A stretch of DNA of 64,000 nucleotides, from positions 2,914,001-2,978,000 of the forward strand of contig NZ_CP042806.1 of assembly GCF_008000815.1 (NCBI RefSeq), read 5' to 3'. A program made the position numbers and the translations under genes. The stretch comes from Terriglobus albidus (lineage in GTDB: Bacteria > Acidobacteriota > Terriglobia > Terriglobales > Acidobacteriaceae). Below the pieces are notes generated by a model. That model made no database searches, was not told the origin of the DNA, and saw only the letters and a program-made list of their open reading frames with translations. Below, piece by piece: positions 53,735-61,406 of this stretch. Positions within the stretch are counted from its first letter, which is position 1; the number at the start of each line of letters is the position of its first letter.

Positions 53735-54106
53735 TCAGATACTCCCCGCGACGAGTGCGGCGCCGCATGTAATAAGTCCAATGGCCAGCCAGTGTGACCG
53801 GGATACGTGCTCGTCAAGCAGAAGGGCTGCCAGGCTTGTTACCAGAACGTATCCGAGGCTGAGGAGGGGATAAGCGTATGAGATATCGAGGTGGCGCAGC
53901 GCCATGAGCCAACACACGGTTGCCAGTCCGAACAGAATGACCCAGAGACCAAGCCATGGAATGGCGACAAGGCGGCCCGCGTTCTGCTTCTTGGCAAGGG
54001 TGTTGGTCAGATGTTTCAGGGTAATCTGTGCGAACGACCCCGAGGTGATACTTGCGGCGAGTATTCCCCAGGAATATGCCAGCGATGGCGTAGTATCGGC
54101 ATTCAT
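53735..54106 (-). CDS. Half-size EamA/SMR-like membrane transporter, second of a pair
   Basis: A 123-residue protein with four helices (SWGILAASITSGSFAQITL, WLGLWVILFGLATVCWLMAL, YAYPLLSLGYVLVTSLAALLL, HWLAIGLITCGAALVAGSI). It has the SMR/ArnE-ArnF layout. The adjacent gene encodes a second four-helix protein, and the two overlap by ATGA, so a heterodimer like ArnE/ArnF is likely. ArnEF flips undecaprenyl-phosphate-linked aminoarabinose. Here a modified sugar carried on a lipid may be the cargo, perhaps made with the FAD enzyme downstream; that is inference. Confidence 0.78.
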   Translation of the reverse strand: MNADTTPSLAYSWGILAASITSGSFAQITLKHLTNTLAKKQNAGRLVAIPWLGLWVILFGLATVCWLMALRHLDISYAYPLLSLGYVLVTSLAALLLDEHVSRSHWLAIGLITCGAALVAGSI

Positions 54107-54486
54107 CTGACTATTCCTCTATCGGTTTTGGAAAGCAACGCGATGCCAACCGCCATGACGGTAATACCGGTCCAGCGCCAAGGCCCCATCGATTCATGCA
54201 GAAGATAGTGGCCCAAAAAGCCCAGCAAAATGTAGTTAACGGCAGCGAGAGGATAGAGGTAACTGATGTTCTTTTGCGCGACTGCGGCAAACCAGAGCAG
54301 CGTTCCAACTCCGTAGACGCAAAGTCCGATCAGCACCCCCCATGGGAGACTCAGTGGCCACTGGAGAGCCAAGAGACCAAGTCTACCTTTCCCCAAAAGG
54401 CCAACCTTGATCAGTATCTGCCCGGCCGCAGCCATGGCCACTGAGCCTCCCACCAACATCTCTGTCTTGTAGCGAATGGTTCGCAT
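54103..54486 (-). CDS. Half-size EamA/SMR-like membrane transporter, first of a pair
   Basis: A 127-residue four-helix protein (MLVGGSVAMAAAGQILIKVG, GVLIGLCVYGVGTLLWFAAV, ISYLYPLAAVNYILLGFLGH, WTGITVMAVGIALLSKT). The motif SYLYPLAAVNYILLGFLGHY matches the equivalent SYAYPLLSLGYVLVTSLAAL of its partner at 53735. It lies 24 nt downstream of the Gfo/Idh/MocA gene. Confidence 0.78.
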   Translation of the reverse strand: MRTIRYKTEMLVGGSVAMAAAGQILIKVGLLGKGRLGLLALQWPLSLPWGVLIGLCVYGVGTLLWFAAVAQKNISYLYPLAAVNYILLGFLGHYLLHESMGPWRWTGITVMAVGIALLSKTDRGIVR

Positions 54487-54510
54487 GAAGATCCTGCAGT
54501 TTCTTCCCGT

Positions 54511-55629
54511 CTAGGAGTGCGCCACGACTACCGGCATGCCTGGGACCATCGGCAGGCTCGGCGTCCATTGCCGGTTAATGGTTTGCGGTGGGTGGAGTGC
54601 TTTGGAAACGGCTCCCGAATGAAGCGATACGGGCAGGCCATCCATTTCCAGAGATTTTTGAGCCGCTTCTAGAATGCGGACGACACGTAGGCCATCCTGA
54701 GAGTCGCTCCTTGGTGTGATGCGATGCTCGACACAGTTAATGAAATGTTGGAACTCAAGTTTGAGCGGTTCGGTCGCGATCAGATGAGGTATCTGAATAT
54801 CACCGAAACGCACCTGAATCGCTTCGCCGTAAGAGCATGTAGCCGGGCTCTGCGCGCCGCTGTCGTAGATCCGGAGTTTCTCCGAAGCTGCTGCGTCATC
54901 GAAGACGAGCATCTTCTTGCTGCCAACGACGGTCGTGCTGCGCATCTTGTGCGGGTCGAGCCATGAGATGTGGATATGCGCCATCCGGCGATTCGCGAAG
55001 AACAGGCTAAGGAAAACGACGTCTTCAATGCCATCCTGGATAAACGATTGTCCCCTGGCGCTCACATCGACCGGATCCTCGCCGAGTATGTAGAGAATCT
55101 GGGAGAGATCGTGCGGCGCAAAGCTCCAGAGGGCGTTCTCATCACCACGAATGCGGCCGAGATTTACCCGCTGCGTGTAGATGTAGTAGATCTCGCCCAG
55201 ATCACCAGACTGGATGATCTCGCGGATGCGATTGACGGCGGGATGGTATTCGAGAAGATGTCCAACCATAAGGATCCGTCCCCTCGCTGCCGCAAGTGCC
55301 GACAGCTCCTCCGCATCCCGGACGTTAAGGGTAAAGGGTTTTTCTACAAAGACGTCTTTGTCAGCAAGAAGCGCTTTTTTGGCGAGGGGATAGTGCGTAA
55401 TTGCTGGCGAGCTGATGACGACAGCTCGAATCTCGGCGTGTTGCGCGAGCATTTCATCAAGTGATGCAACGGTTTGCACATTCCAGTTGCGTTCTGCCAT
55501 TGAGCGGCGGGCCTCATTCAGATCGCTGCAGACTACCAAGTCGCACTCGGGCATTTCATAGAGGCACCGGGCGACGTTGCAGCCCCAGGCGCCGAGACCT
55601 ACAACTCCTACCTTCAATCGAGCTCCCAT
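54511..55629 (-). CDS. Gfo/Idh/MocA-family sugar dehydrogenase (WbpB-like)
   Basis: About 372 residues. NAD-binding N-terminus KVGVVGLGAWGCNVARCLYE, then SSPAITHYPLAKKALLADKD and DVFVEKPFTLNVRDAEELSA with the catalytic EKP motif, and MVGHLLEYHPAVNRI. AAGGAG lies 9 nt before the ATG at 55629. In the UDP-ManNAc3NAcA pathway WbpB oxidises C3 of UDP-GlcNAcA; the divergent WbpA-like gene and WbpE/D/I-like genes support this, but Gfo/Idh members vary in substrate. It is the first gene of the 25-kb minus-strand run and has a near-consensus sigma-54 promoter. Confidence 0.85.
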   Translation of the reverse strand: MGARLKVGVVGLGAWGCNVARCLYEMPECDLVVCSDLNEARRSMAERNWNVQTVASLDEMLAQHAEIRAVVISSPAITHYPLAKKALLADKDVFVEKPFTLNVRDAEELSALAAARGRILMVGHLLEYHPAVNRIREIIQSGDLGEIYYIYTQRVNLGRIRGDENALWSFAPHDLSQILYILGEDPVDVSARGQSFIQDGIEDVVFLSLFFANRRMAHIHISWLDPHKMRSTTVVGSKKMLVFDDAAASEKLRIYDSGAQSPATCSYGEAIQVRFGDIQIPHLIATEPLKLEFQHFINCVEHRITPRSDSQDGLRVVRILEAAQKSLEMDGLPVSLHSGAVSKALHPPQTINRQWTPSLPMVPGMPVVVAHS

Positions 55630-55668
55630 CGTGGATGTCTCCTTGTATGAACCGTATGCAGACACAGG

Positions 55669-55684
55669 AGCAATCTCCATGCCA
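55669..55684 (-). promoter_or_regulatory. Near-consensus sigma-54 promoter heading the 25-kb EPS gene run
   Basis: TGGCATGGAGATTGCT on the minus strand matches TGGCAC-N5-TTGCW at all but the sixth base. The predicted start point is near 55658, leaving a 29-nt leader with AAGGAG. The best match among the candidates in this window. Confidence 0.72.
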
Positions 55685-55748
55685 TTTCGGATCGCACCTT
55701 AGAGGGAGCAGAAGACTGCCATTTCAGCCCGGAAATAGGCAGGTTACG

Positions 55749-55762
55749 CGCAACTCTTTGCA
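55749..55762. promoter_or_regulatory. Dyad YGCAA-N4-TTGCA between divergent EPS operons
   Basis: CGCAA-CTCT-TTGCA (minus strand TGCAA-AGAG-TTGCG), one base off the shared dyad. It lies about 97 bp upstream of the minus-strand start point and about 147 bp upstream of the plus-strand one predicted from the two sigma-54-type promoters. Confidence 0.5.
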
Positions 55763-55875
55763 TACTTTTCCCGTCCCTGGGCCGTGTATTCGGGCGGGGA
55801 AAGGGGGTGCGATAGCGCGGATAAGCAGTTACAGGGGGGCGCTCCAGCGATATCGCTAAGTCAGGCCTGAGGATT

Positions 55876-55891
55876 TGGCATATCCCGTGCA
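55876..55891 (+). promoter_or_regulatory. Sigma-54-type promoter of the nucleotide-sugar operon
   Basis: TGGCATATCCCGTGCA has GG-N10-GC with TGGCA and TGCA conserved. The predicted start point at about 55902 is only 3 nt before the ATG chosen for the dehydrogenase, so that mRNA would be practically leaderless. Confidence 0.5.
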
Positions 55892-55904
55892 ATGTCTTCG
55901 CGGC

Positions 55905-57272
55905 ATGAACCTAGTAACTGTGTCCACGCAAACTCGTCAAGCGGAGCGTCAGCTCGAGAAGCTCCAAGCGAAGACCGCAAAGGTCGGCGTTATCGGCCTT
56001 GGATATGTTGGTCTCCCCCTATCCCTTCTTCTATCGGAAGCGGGCTTTACAGTGCAGGGCTTCGATATTGACGCCCGCAAAGTGGACCAGTTGGAAGATG
56101 GGAAGAGCTATATCTTCCGCATTCCGGCGACGGAAATTGAAATGGCTCGTTCACAAGGATTCCGTGCAACGACCGATTTCAGCAAAATCAGCGAACAGGA
56201 CGCCATCATCATGTGCGTGCCCACGCCGCTGACGGATCATCGGGATCCCGACCTCTCGTTCATTCAGAAGACAGCGGAATCCATCGCTCCATGGCTGGTC
56301 CGCGGCCAATTGGTCGTTCTGGAGAGCACGACTTATCCGGGTACAACCGAAGAGGTGCTGATCCCAATCCTGGACCGTGGCTGCCCCGAAGGTCTTCAGG
56401 CCTATGAGCCGGGCATGGATGTAGACGCGAATGTCTTCTATGTTGCGTTCTCGCCTGAACGTGAGGATCCGGGCAATAACACTGTGGCTCGCCGCGATAT
56501 CCCGAAGGTTATCGGCGGGCATGGCGCAGTTGCCGGAAAGCTGGCAGGCGCGCTCTATGGGAATATTTTTGGCCGCACAGTTGCGGTCTCATCGACGCAG
56601 GCGGCAGAGATGACCAAGCTGCTTGAAAACATTTACCGGTGCGTAAACATCGCGATGGTAAACGAACTCAAGCTGCTTTCACTCCGGATGGGAATCGACA
56701 TCTGGGAGGTCATCGATGCCGCCGCGACCAAACCGTTCGGCTTCCAGCCGTTCTATCCCGGTCCTGGCCTGGGTGGTCACTGTATCCCAATCGATCCCTT
56801 CTATCTGAGCTGGAAGGCTCGGGAGTGGAACTTCCACACCCGCTTTATCGAGCTGGCCGGCGAGATCAACGAGGGAATGCCTCGTCACGTGGTGCACTCG
56901 GTCTCAGAGGCTTTGAACGCGCACCGCAAATCGATGAACGGGGCAAAGGTCCTGGTTCTCGGTGTCGCTTACAAGAAAGATATCGACGACCTTCGTGAGT
57001 CTCCATCGCTCGAGATTATCGAGATGCTGCAGGAGGAGAAGGCAACGGTCGACTACAACGATCCATACTTTCCAACTGTTGGCCGGGGCCGGCATTACGA
57101 CCTGGGCATGACATGTACCCCTCTGGATCGTCTGGCTGACTACGACTGCGTCGTCATAGCCACTGATCACTCCGACTACGACTACGAGGCGATCGTGCGC
57201 AATTCTCAACTTGTTGTTGATACGCGTAACGCTACTCGCGGAATCGTGTCTTCCAAGATCGTTCGTTGCTAA
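55905..57272 (+). CDS. UDP-N-acetylglucosamine 6-dehydrogenase-like nucleotide-sugar dehydrogenase (WbpA-like)
   Basis: About 455 residues of the UDP-Glc/GDP-Man dehydrogenase family. NAD motif KVGVIGLGYVGLPLSLL, linker VVLESTTYPGTTEEVL, central AEMTKLLENIYRCVNIAMVN, catalytic-Cys motif GPGLGGHCIPIDPFYL and C-terminal domain VLGVAYKKDIDDLRESPSLE. The N-terminal sequence, including FDIDARKVDQLEDGKSYI, is closest to the WbpA/UDP-GlcNAc type. It oxidises C6 to a carboxylate in two steps. No Shine-Dalgarno precedes 55905, and the frame is open to 55875. It heads the operon 55905-61115. Confidence 0.88.
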   Translation: MNLVTVSTQTRQAERQLEKLQAKTAKVGVIGLGYVGLPLSLLLSEAGFTVQGFDIDARKVDQLEDGKSYIFRIPATEIEMARSQGFRATTDFSKISEQDAIIMCVPTPLTDHRDPDLSFIQKTAESIAPWLVRGQLVVLESTTYPGTTEEVLIPILDRGCPEGLQAYEPGMDVDANVFYVAFSPEREDPGNNTVARRDIPKVIGGHGAVAGKLAGALYGNIFGRTVAVSSTQAAEMTKLLENIYRCVNIAMVNELKLLSLRMGIDIWEVIDAAATKPFGFQPFYPGPGLGGHCIPIDPFYLSWKAREWNFHTRFIELAGEINEGMPRHVVHSVSEALNAHRKSMNGAKVLVLGVAYKKDIDDLRESPSLEIIEMLQEEKATVDYNDPYFPTVGRGRHYDLGMTCTPLDRLADYDCVVIATDHSDYDYEAIVRNSQLVVDTRNATRGIVSSKIVRC

Positions 57273-57309
57273 GCAAAGGTGCCTCGGGGATAGGCAAGGA
57301 GAGATTTGA

Positions 57310-58149
57310 ATGCACGACACGCGACATAGCCTTAGCCGTCCTCGAGTTGCTGTAGTCATACCTGTTTGCAATGAGCAGGAATCGCTGCAGGTGCTCAGGA
57401 TCAGGCTCGCAGAGTTACAGCGGGGTCTGCAGGATCGCTACATTACCTTTTACCTGTTTATCGACGACGGAAGTACGGACCGTACCGTGGCGCTTCTGCC
57501 GCGGACGGCACCGTACGGAACCTCTTACAGAGTCGTTTCACACCCCAACAATCTCGGTATCGGCGCCGCATTCCGCACCGGATTTGAGATCGCGGCGAGC
57601 GCAGACGTTATCTGTACCCTCGATGCAGATTGCAGTTACCGTGCGGACCAGCTTGCCCAGATGGTTCATTTGATTGTGGATGGGAAGGCGGATGTGGTTG
57701 TGGCATCTCCGTATCATCCGCAAGGCTCCGTCGAGGGGGTCGCGCCGTGGCGGCATGCTCTCAGCCGTTATTGTTCGCGGCTCTATCGCATGATCTCACC
57801 GGTTAAGCTCTACACCTATACCAGCATGTTCCGCGCATATCGCGGTTCTTTCATTAGGCGAGCGCATTTCCGGAGCAACGGATTTGTGTCTACGGTGGAG
57901 ATTCTGATGAATGCGTCCTATCTTGGGTATCGGATCCACGAAGTGCCAATGACGCTGCATCGACGTACTACCGGATGCAGCAAAATGCGGATCCTTCGCA
58001 CAATCAGAGATCACTTGAAACTGGCTCTGGATTGTATCTTCGCTGGAAACAACGGGTATCCGTCCTTCTGCAAGCCCGAGGCAAAGCAGGACGGGCAGGA
58101 GAAAAAAGAAAACGTCGGGCGAATGATGAAGATTGTCGGAAGCCGTTAG
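57310..58149 (+). CDS. Glycosyltransferase family 2 (DPM1-like)
   Basis: A 279-residue GT-A enzyme. VAVVIPVCNEQESLQVLRIR, IDDGSTDRTVALLP, SHPNNLGIGAAFRTGFEIAA, ICTLDADCSYRADQLAQMVH (DxD) and VVASPYHPQGSVEGV are the dolichyl-phosphate-mannose-synthase-like signatures. It has no C-terminal membrane helices; a basic tail ends it. AAGGAGAG lies 6 nt before the ATG. It either adds a sugar to the repeat unit or makes a polyprenyl-phosphate sugar for a GT-C enzyme such as the DUF2079 protein. Confidence 0.88.
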   Translation: MHDTRHSLSRPRVAVVIPVCNEQESLQVLRIRLAELQRGLQDRYITFYLFIDDGSTDRTVALLPRTAPYGTSYRVVSHPNNLGIGAAFRTGFEIAASADVICTLDADCSYRADQLAQMVHLIVDGKADVVVASPYHPQGSVEGVAPWRHALSRYCSRLYRMISPVKLYTYTSMFRAYRGSFIRRAHFRSNGFVSTVEILMNASYLGYRIHEVPMTLHRRTTGCSKMRILRTIRDHLKLALDCIFAGNNGYPSFCKPEAKQDGQEKKENVGRMMKIVGSR

Positions 58150-58201
58150 TCCACGCACGTTCGGCAGGATCGTCTGATCCGCTGGAAAGATAGAAGGTTT
58201 T

Positions 58202-59002
58202 ATGAGTTTTGAATTTGTTGCATCTGAAAATGCTCTTCTCCTGGAGCAGGAACGAAACAGAAGATACCCCAACGTGCACTTCGGCCGGAATGTAGTTGTG
58301 GGCCAGAACGTCAGCATTGGGGAAGGTACGGTAATCGGCAATCACGTAGTACTTCACGACCACGCCACCATCGGTAAGGACGTCAGGATCGATGACGGGG
58401 CAATTATCGGCAAGAAGCCTTTGAAATCCAAAGCCAGCGCTATGACCGGGTCCAAAGAGCTGGGGCCGGCCTTTTTAGGCAACGGTTGTCTGGTTGGAAG
58501 CAATGCCGTGATCTATTCAGGGGCGATTGTCGAAGACGGGGTTCTGATTGCCGACTTTGCCAGCGTACGCGAAGACACTGCGATTGGCGAACTCAGCATC
58601 ATCGGCCGAGGAGTCGCCATTGAAAACCAGGTCAGGGTAGGGCGATGCTGCAAGATTGAAACCGGCGCCTACATCACCGCAAAATCCGCGATTGGTGACC
58701 AGTGCTTTGTCGCTCCCGAGGTGACGTTTACTAATGACAACTTCGTCGGACGCACGCAGGAGAGATTCAAGCACTTCGGTGGAGTAACTATGCAGAAAGG
58801 CGCCCGCATTGCTGCGAACGCCACGATTTTGCCCGGAGTGCTGATTGGGGAAGATGCCTTGGTTGCAGCGGGATCTGTAGTAACACGCGATGTTCCAGCG
58901 CGCATGGTCGTCATGGGGGCGCCGGCAAGAGTAGTCCGCCCGGTAGATATTGATCAGTTGTTGCCGTACGAAAGCAACGTTAAGCCGGGAGAAACACCGT
59001 GA
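58202..59002 (+). CDS. Hexapeptide-repeat N-acetyltransferase (WbpD-like)
   Basis: A 266-residue left-handed beta-helix protein: PNVHFGRNVVVGQNVSIGEG, VIGNHVVLHDHATIGKDV, CLVGSNAVIYSGAIVEDG, then FVAPEVTFTNDNFVGRTQER and GARIAANATILPGVLIGEDA. The FTND insert and the closing VAAGSVVTRDVPARMVV resemble WbpD/WlbB enzymes that acetylate the C3 amine of UDP-GlcNAc3NA. It is longer than WbpD (about 190) because of extra N-terminal coils. The stop overlaps the GTG start of the 2-epimerase gene (GTGA). Confidence 0.85.
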   Translation: MSFEFVASENALLLEQERNRRYPNVHFGRNVVVGQNVSIGEGTVIGNHVVLHDHATIGKDVRIDDGAIIGKKPLKSKASAMTGSKELGPAFLGNGCLVGSNAVIYSGAIVEDGVLIADFASVREDTAIGELSIIGRGVAIENQVRVGRCCKIETGAYITAKSAIGDQCFVAPEVTFTNDNFVGRTQERFKHFGGVTMQKGARIAANATILPGVLIGEDALVAAGSVVTRDVPARMVVMGAPARVVRPVDIDQLLPYESNVKPGETP

Positions 59003-60111
59003 AGATACTTTCCATAGGTGGAACGCGGCCGCAGTTCGTCAAAATGGCAGTTCTTGTAAAAGCCATCGAGGCGTATAACCGCGAACACCAGGGTGCAATC
59101 GAACACAGGTTGCTGCATACAGGGCAGCACAGTGACCCGATGATGTCAGCGGTATTCTTTCAGGAACTCGGTCTGCCGAAGCCGCGATTGCTGGAGACCG
59201 TCAGGATGGGGACGCCTGGAATTCAGACTGCGCTCATGCTTGCCGGTGTCGAGGCGGAACTATTGGAGTGGAGGCCGGACGCTGTAATCGCGTACGGCGA
59301 TACGAATTCGACCCTCGCCTCTGTGCTGGCGGCGGCGAAGCTTCACGTTCCCGTAATTCATCTTGAGGCAGGATTGCGCAGCTTCAATCGGATGATGCAG
59401 GAAGAGCTAAACCGAATCGTCGCGGACCATATCTCGGACCTGCTGCTATGCCCGACACAGAATGCCGTAAAACAGTTGGAGTCGGAGGGGCTCGGTGAGC
59501 GTGCGGTATTCGTGGGAGACGTAATGCTTGATGCTGTCAGCCTCTTTGGCAAGGATGGACAGTCTGCCGTACAGCGCGAGCTCCACTTAGGAACCCAGGA
59601 ATATGCTCTCGTTACGATTCATCGAGCCGAGGCGACCGATGAACCCGAACGCCTTAACGGCATTCTTGATGCGCTAAAGAAGATGGATGTTCCCATTATT
59701 TTCCCGATGCATCCGCGGCTGCGAAAGCGTCTGCTTGGAACGAGCAACTCCGATCTGTTTCTTGCGGATCATGTGCACGTTGTCGAGCCAGTCGGATACC
59801 TGGACATGCTGGCACTGCAGCGCAATGCCAGGTTTATCATGACCGATTCCGGCGGCCTGCAGAAGGAGGCCTACTTCATGGGGGTACCGTGCCTGACGCT
59901 CCGTGAGGAAACCGAGTGGATCGAGACGTTGCACGGTGGGTGGAACATACTGGTCGGCAATGAGACTGGAAAGATCCTGGATGGAGCTCGCCGTCTGGAA
60001 CGCTTCGGACGCAACAGTGTTCAGGGGCCCAGGGATCTGGTCGAGTTCGGTGAAGGCCATGCAGGAGAACGTAGTATCGATCGAATTATGGAAATGGTGA
60101 GGGCTGCATGA
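58999..60111 (+). CDS. UDP-N-acetylglucosamine 2-epimerase family (WecB/WbpI-like)
   Basis: A 370-residue epimerase with the family signatures: SIGGTRPQFVKMAVLVKAIE, HRLLHTGQHSDPMMSAVFFQ, VIAYGDTNSTLASVLAAAKL, IHLEAGLRSFNRMMQEELNR, ALVTIHRAEATDEPERL, FIMTDSGGLQKEAYFMGVPC, LREETEWIETLHGGWNILVG. In a WbpA-B-E-D context it would be WbpI, converting UDP-GlcNAc3NAcA to UDP-ManNAc3NAcA; on its own it would be WecB-like (UDP-ManNAc). GTG start; ATGA overlap with the next gene. Confidence 0.9.
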   Translation: MKILSIGGTRPQFVKMAVLVKAIEAYNREHQGAIEHRLLHTGQHSDPMMSAVFFQELGLPKPRLLETVRMGTPGIQTALMLAGVEAELLEWRPDAVIAYGDTNSTLASVLAAAKLHVPVIHLEAGLRSFNRMMQEELNRIVADHISDLLLCPTQNAVKQLESEGLGERAVFVGDVMLDAVSLFGKDGQSAVQRELHLGTQEYALVTIHRAEATDEPERLNGILDALKKMDVPIIFPMHPRLRKRLLGTSNSDLFLADHVHVVEPVGYLDMLALQRNARFIMTDSGGLQKEAYFMGVPCLTLREETEWIETLHGGWNILVGNETGKILDGARRLERFGRNSVQGPRDLVEFGEGHAGERSIDRIMEMVRAA

Positions 60112-61115
60112 CAAAACGTGTACTTATTACTGGGGCTGCCGGCTTCCTGGGATCGCATGTAACCGATCGGATGCTTGCAAAGGGTTATGACGTCGTAGCT
60201 GTTGACGATATGTCGCATGGGAACTCCGCGAATCTTGAGGCTGCGAAGCAATACCCTGGATTTGAATTCCACTCCGCGGATGTTTGCGATTACGCCGCCT
60301 TGCGGCAGGCAGCAGGAAAGGTGGACATTGTCCTTCATCTGGCGGCATACAAGATTCCGCGCTACGAAAACCCAAAGAAGACTCTGATGGTGAACTTCCA
60401 CGGGACGCACAATGCATTGCAGATTGCCGTCGAGAACAATGCGCGCTTTGTGATTACATCGACCTCGGATGTGTATGGCAAAAATCCCACGGTGCCTTTC
60501 TCCGAGGATGGGGACTCCGTTCTCGGACCCGCGACGGTGGCGAGGTGGGCCTATGCGGCTTCGAAGATGTTCGATGAACACCTCGTGCTTGCCATGGCGG
60601 AAGAAGCAGGGATCAATGCGACCGTTCTGAGGATATTTGGTTCGTATGGACCACGTCAGAACCTCAGCTGGTGGGGAGGACCGCAGGCTGTCTTCATCAG
60701 CGCTATTCTGCGGGAGGAGGTCATACCCATCCATGGTGATGGCCTGCAGACGCGATCCTTCACGTTTGTCCAAGACACGGCGCGCGGCATCGTAGCTGCC
60801 GCCGAATCCCAGAATGCCAACCGCGAAATCGTCAACATTGGAGACAATACTGAGATCTCGATTCTGGATTTGGCGCACACCATTCATCGCTTGAGTGGGA
60901 AAGAGGGATCGCTGCGGATTACATTCGTCCCTTATCACGAGATCGCAGGACGTAAGTACGAGGATGTTCGCCGTCGTGTACCGGATATCCGAAAGGCAGA
61001 ACGCCTGCTTGGTTTCCGCGCGGAAGTTCCTCTCGGGGTTGGTCTGATGAAGACAATCGCGTGGCAGAAGGAACAACTCGAGGCCAATGGAAGCCTCAAA
61101 GCCGCGCTAGTCTAA
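60108..61115 (+). CDS. NAD-dependent epimerase/dehydratase
   Basis: A 335-residue extended short-chain dehydrogenase. NAD loop TGAAGFLGSHVTDRMLAKG, catalytic region TSTSDVYGKN and WAYAASKMFDEHLVL, then FGSYGPRQNLSWWGGPQAVF. It resembles UDP-glucose/UDP-glucuronate 4-epimerases and decarboxylases; which reaction cannot be settled. It is the last gene of the operon and differs from the epimerase at 19553, so it probably acts on another sugar. Confidence 0.85.
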   Translation: MTKRVLITGAAGFLGSHVTDRMLAKGYDVVAVDDMSHGNSANLEAAKQYPGFEFHSADVCDYAALRQAAGKVDIVLHLAAYKIPRYENPKKTLMVNFHGTHNALQIAVENNARFVITSTSDVYGKNPTVPFSEDGDSVLGPATVARWAYAASKMFDEHLVLAMAEEAGINATVLRIFGSYGPRQNLSWWGGPQAVFISAILREEVIPIHGDGLQTRSFTFVQDTARGIVAAAESQNANREIVNIGDNTEISILDLAHTIHRLSGKEGSLRITFVPYHEIAGRKYEDVRRRVPDIRKAERLLGFRAEVPLGVGLMKTIAWQKEQLEANGSLKAALV

Positions 61116-61210
61116 AGTCCCATCTAGGCCTTAGACCAGGCTGTATCGAACGATCAGCTTCGATTGTTATGAAGTTGGACTAGTTCCTGTCCATACTGAC
61201 TCCATGAGTA

Positions 61211-61357
61211 TCTTCCCCGGCGAACTAGCTTCGCGGGAAGACATGTCATATGCCAATTAGGACTACGCCTCGAGTCTAAGCCCGCTGATGCAAGAGAAGC
61301 ATAAATGGGCTTTAGCCCTGCGCCTTCCGTTTGAGGAAAGCCCAGCGCTAAAGCCCA
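61211..61357. terminator. Two hairpins between convergent EPS operon and regulator gene
   Basis: TCTTCCC (61211-61217) pairs with GGGAAGA (61235-61241), and GCGAA/TTCGC pair inside. Further on, TGGGCTTTAGC (61306-61316) and GCTAAAGCCCA (61347-61357) form a perfect 11-bp stem. The second looks like the GGGCTTTAGCCC-type intergenic repeat seen in acidobacterial genomes (recalled, not checked). The remaining sequence of this 291-bp gap holds no gene I can support. Confidence 0.55.
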
Positions 61358-61406
61358 GTCTTCGGGAGGTCGATAAATATCGGTACCCGGCTTGCCGGTA
61401 TATTTC

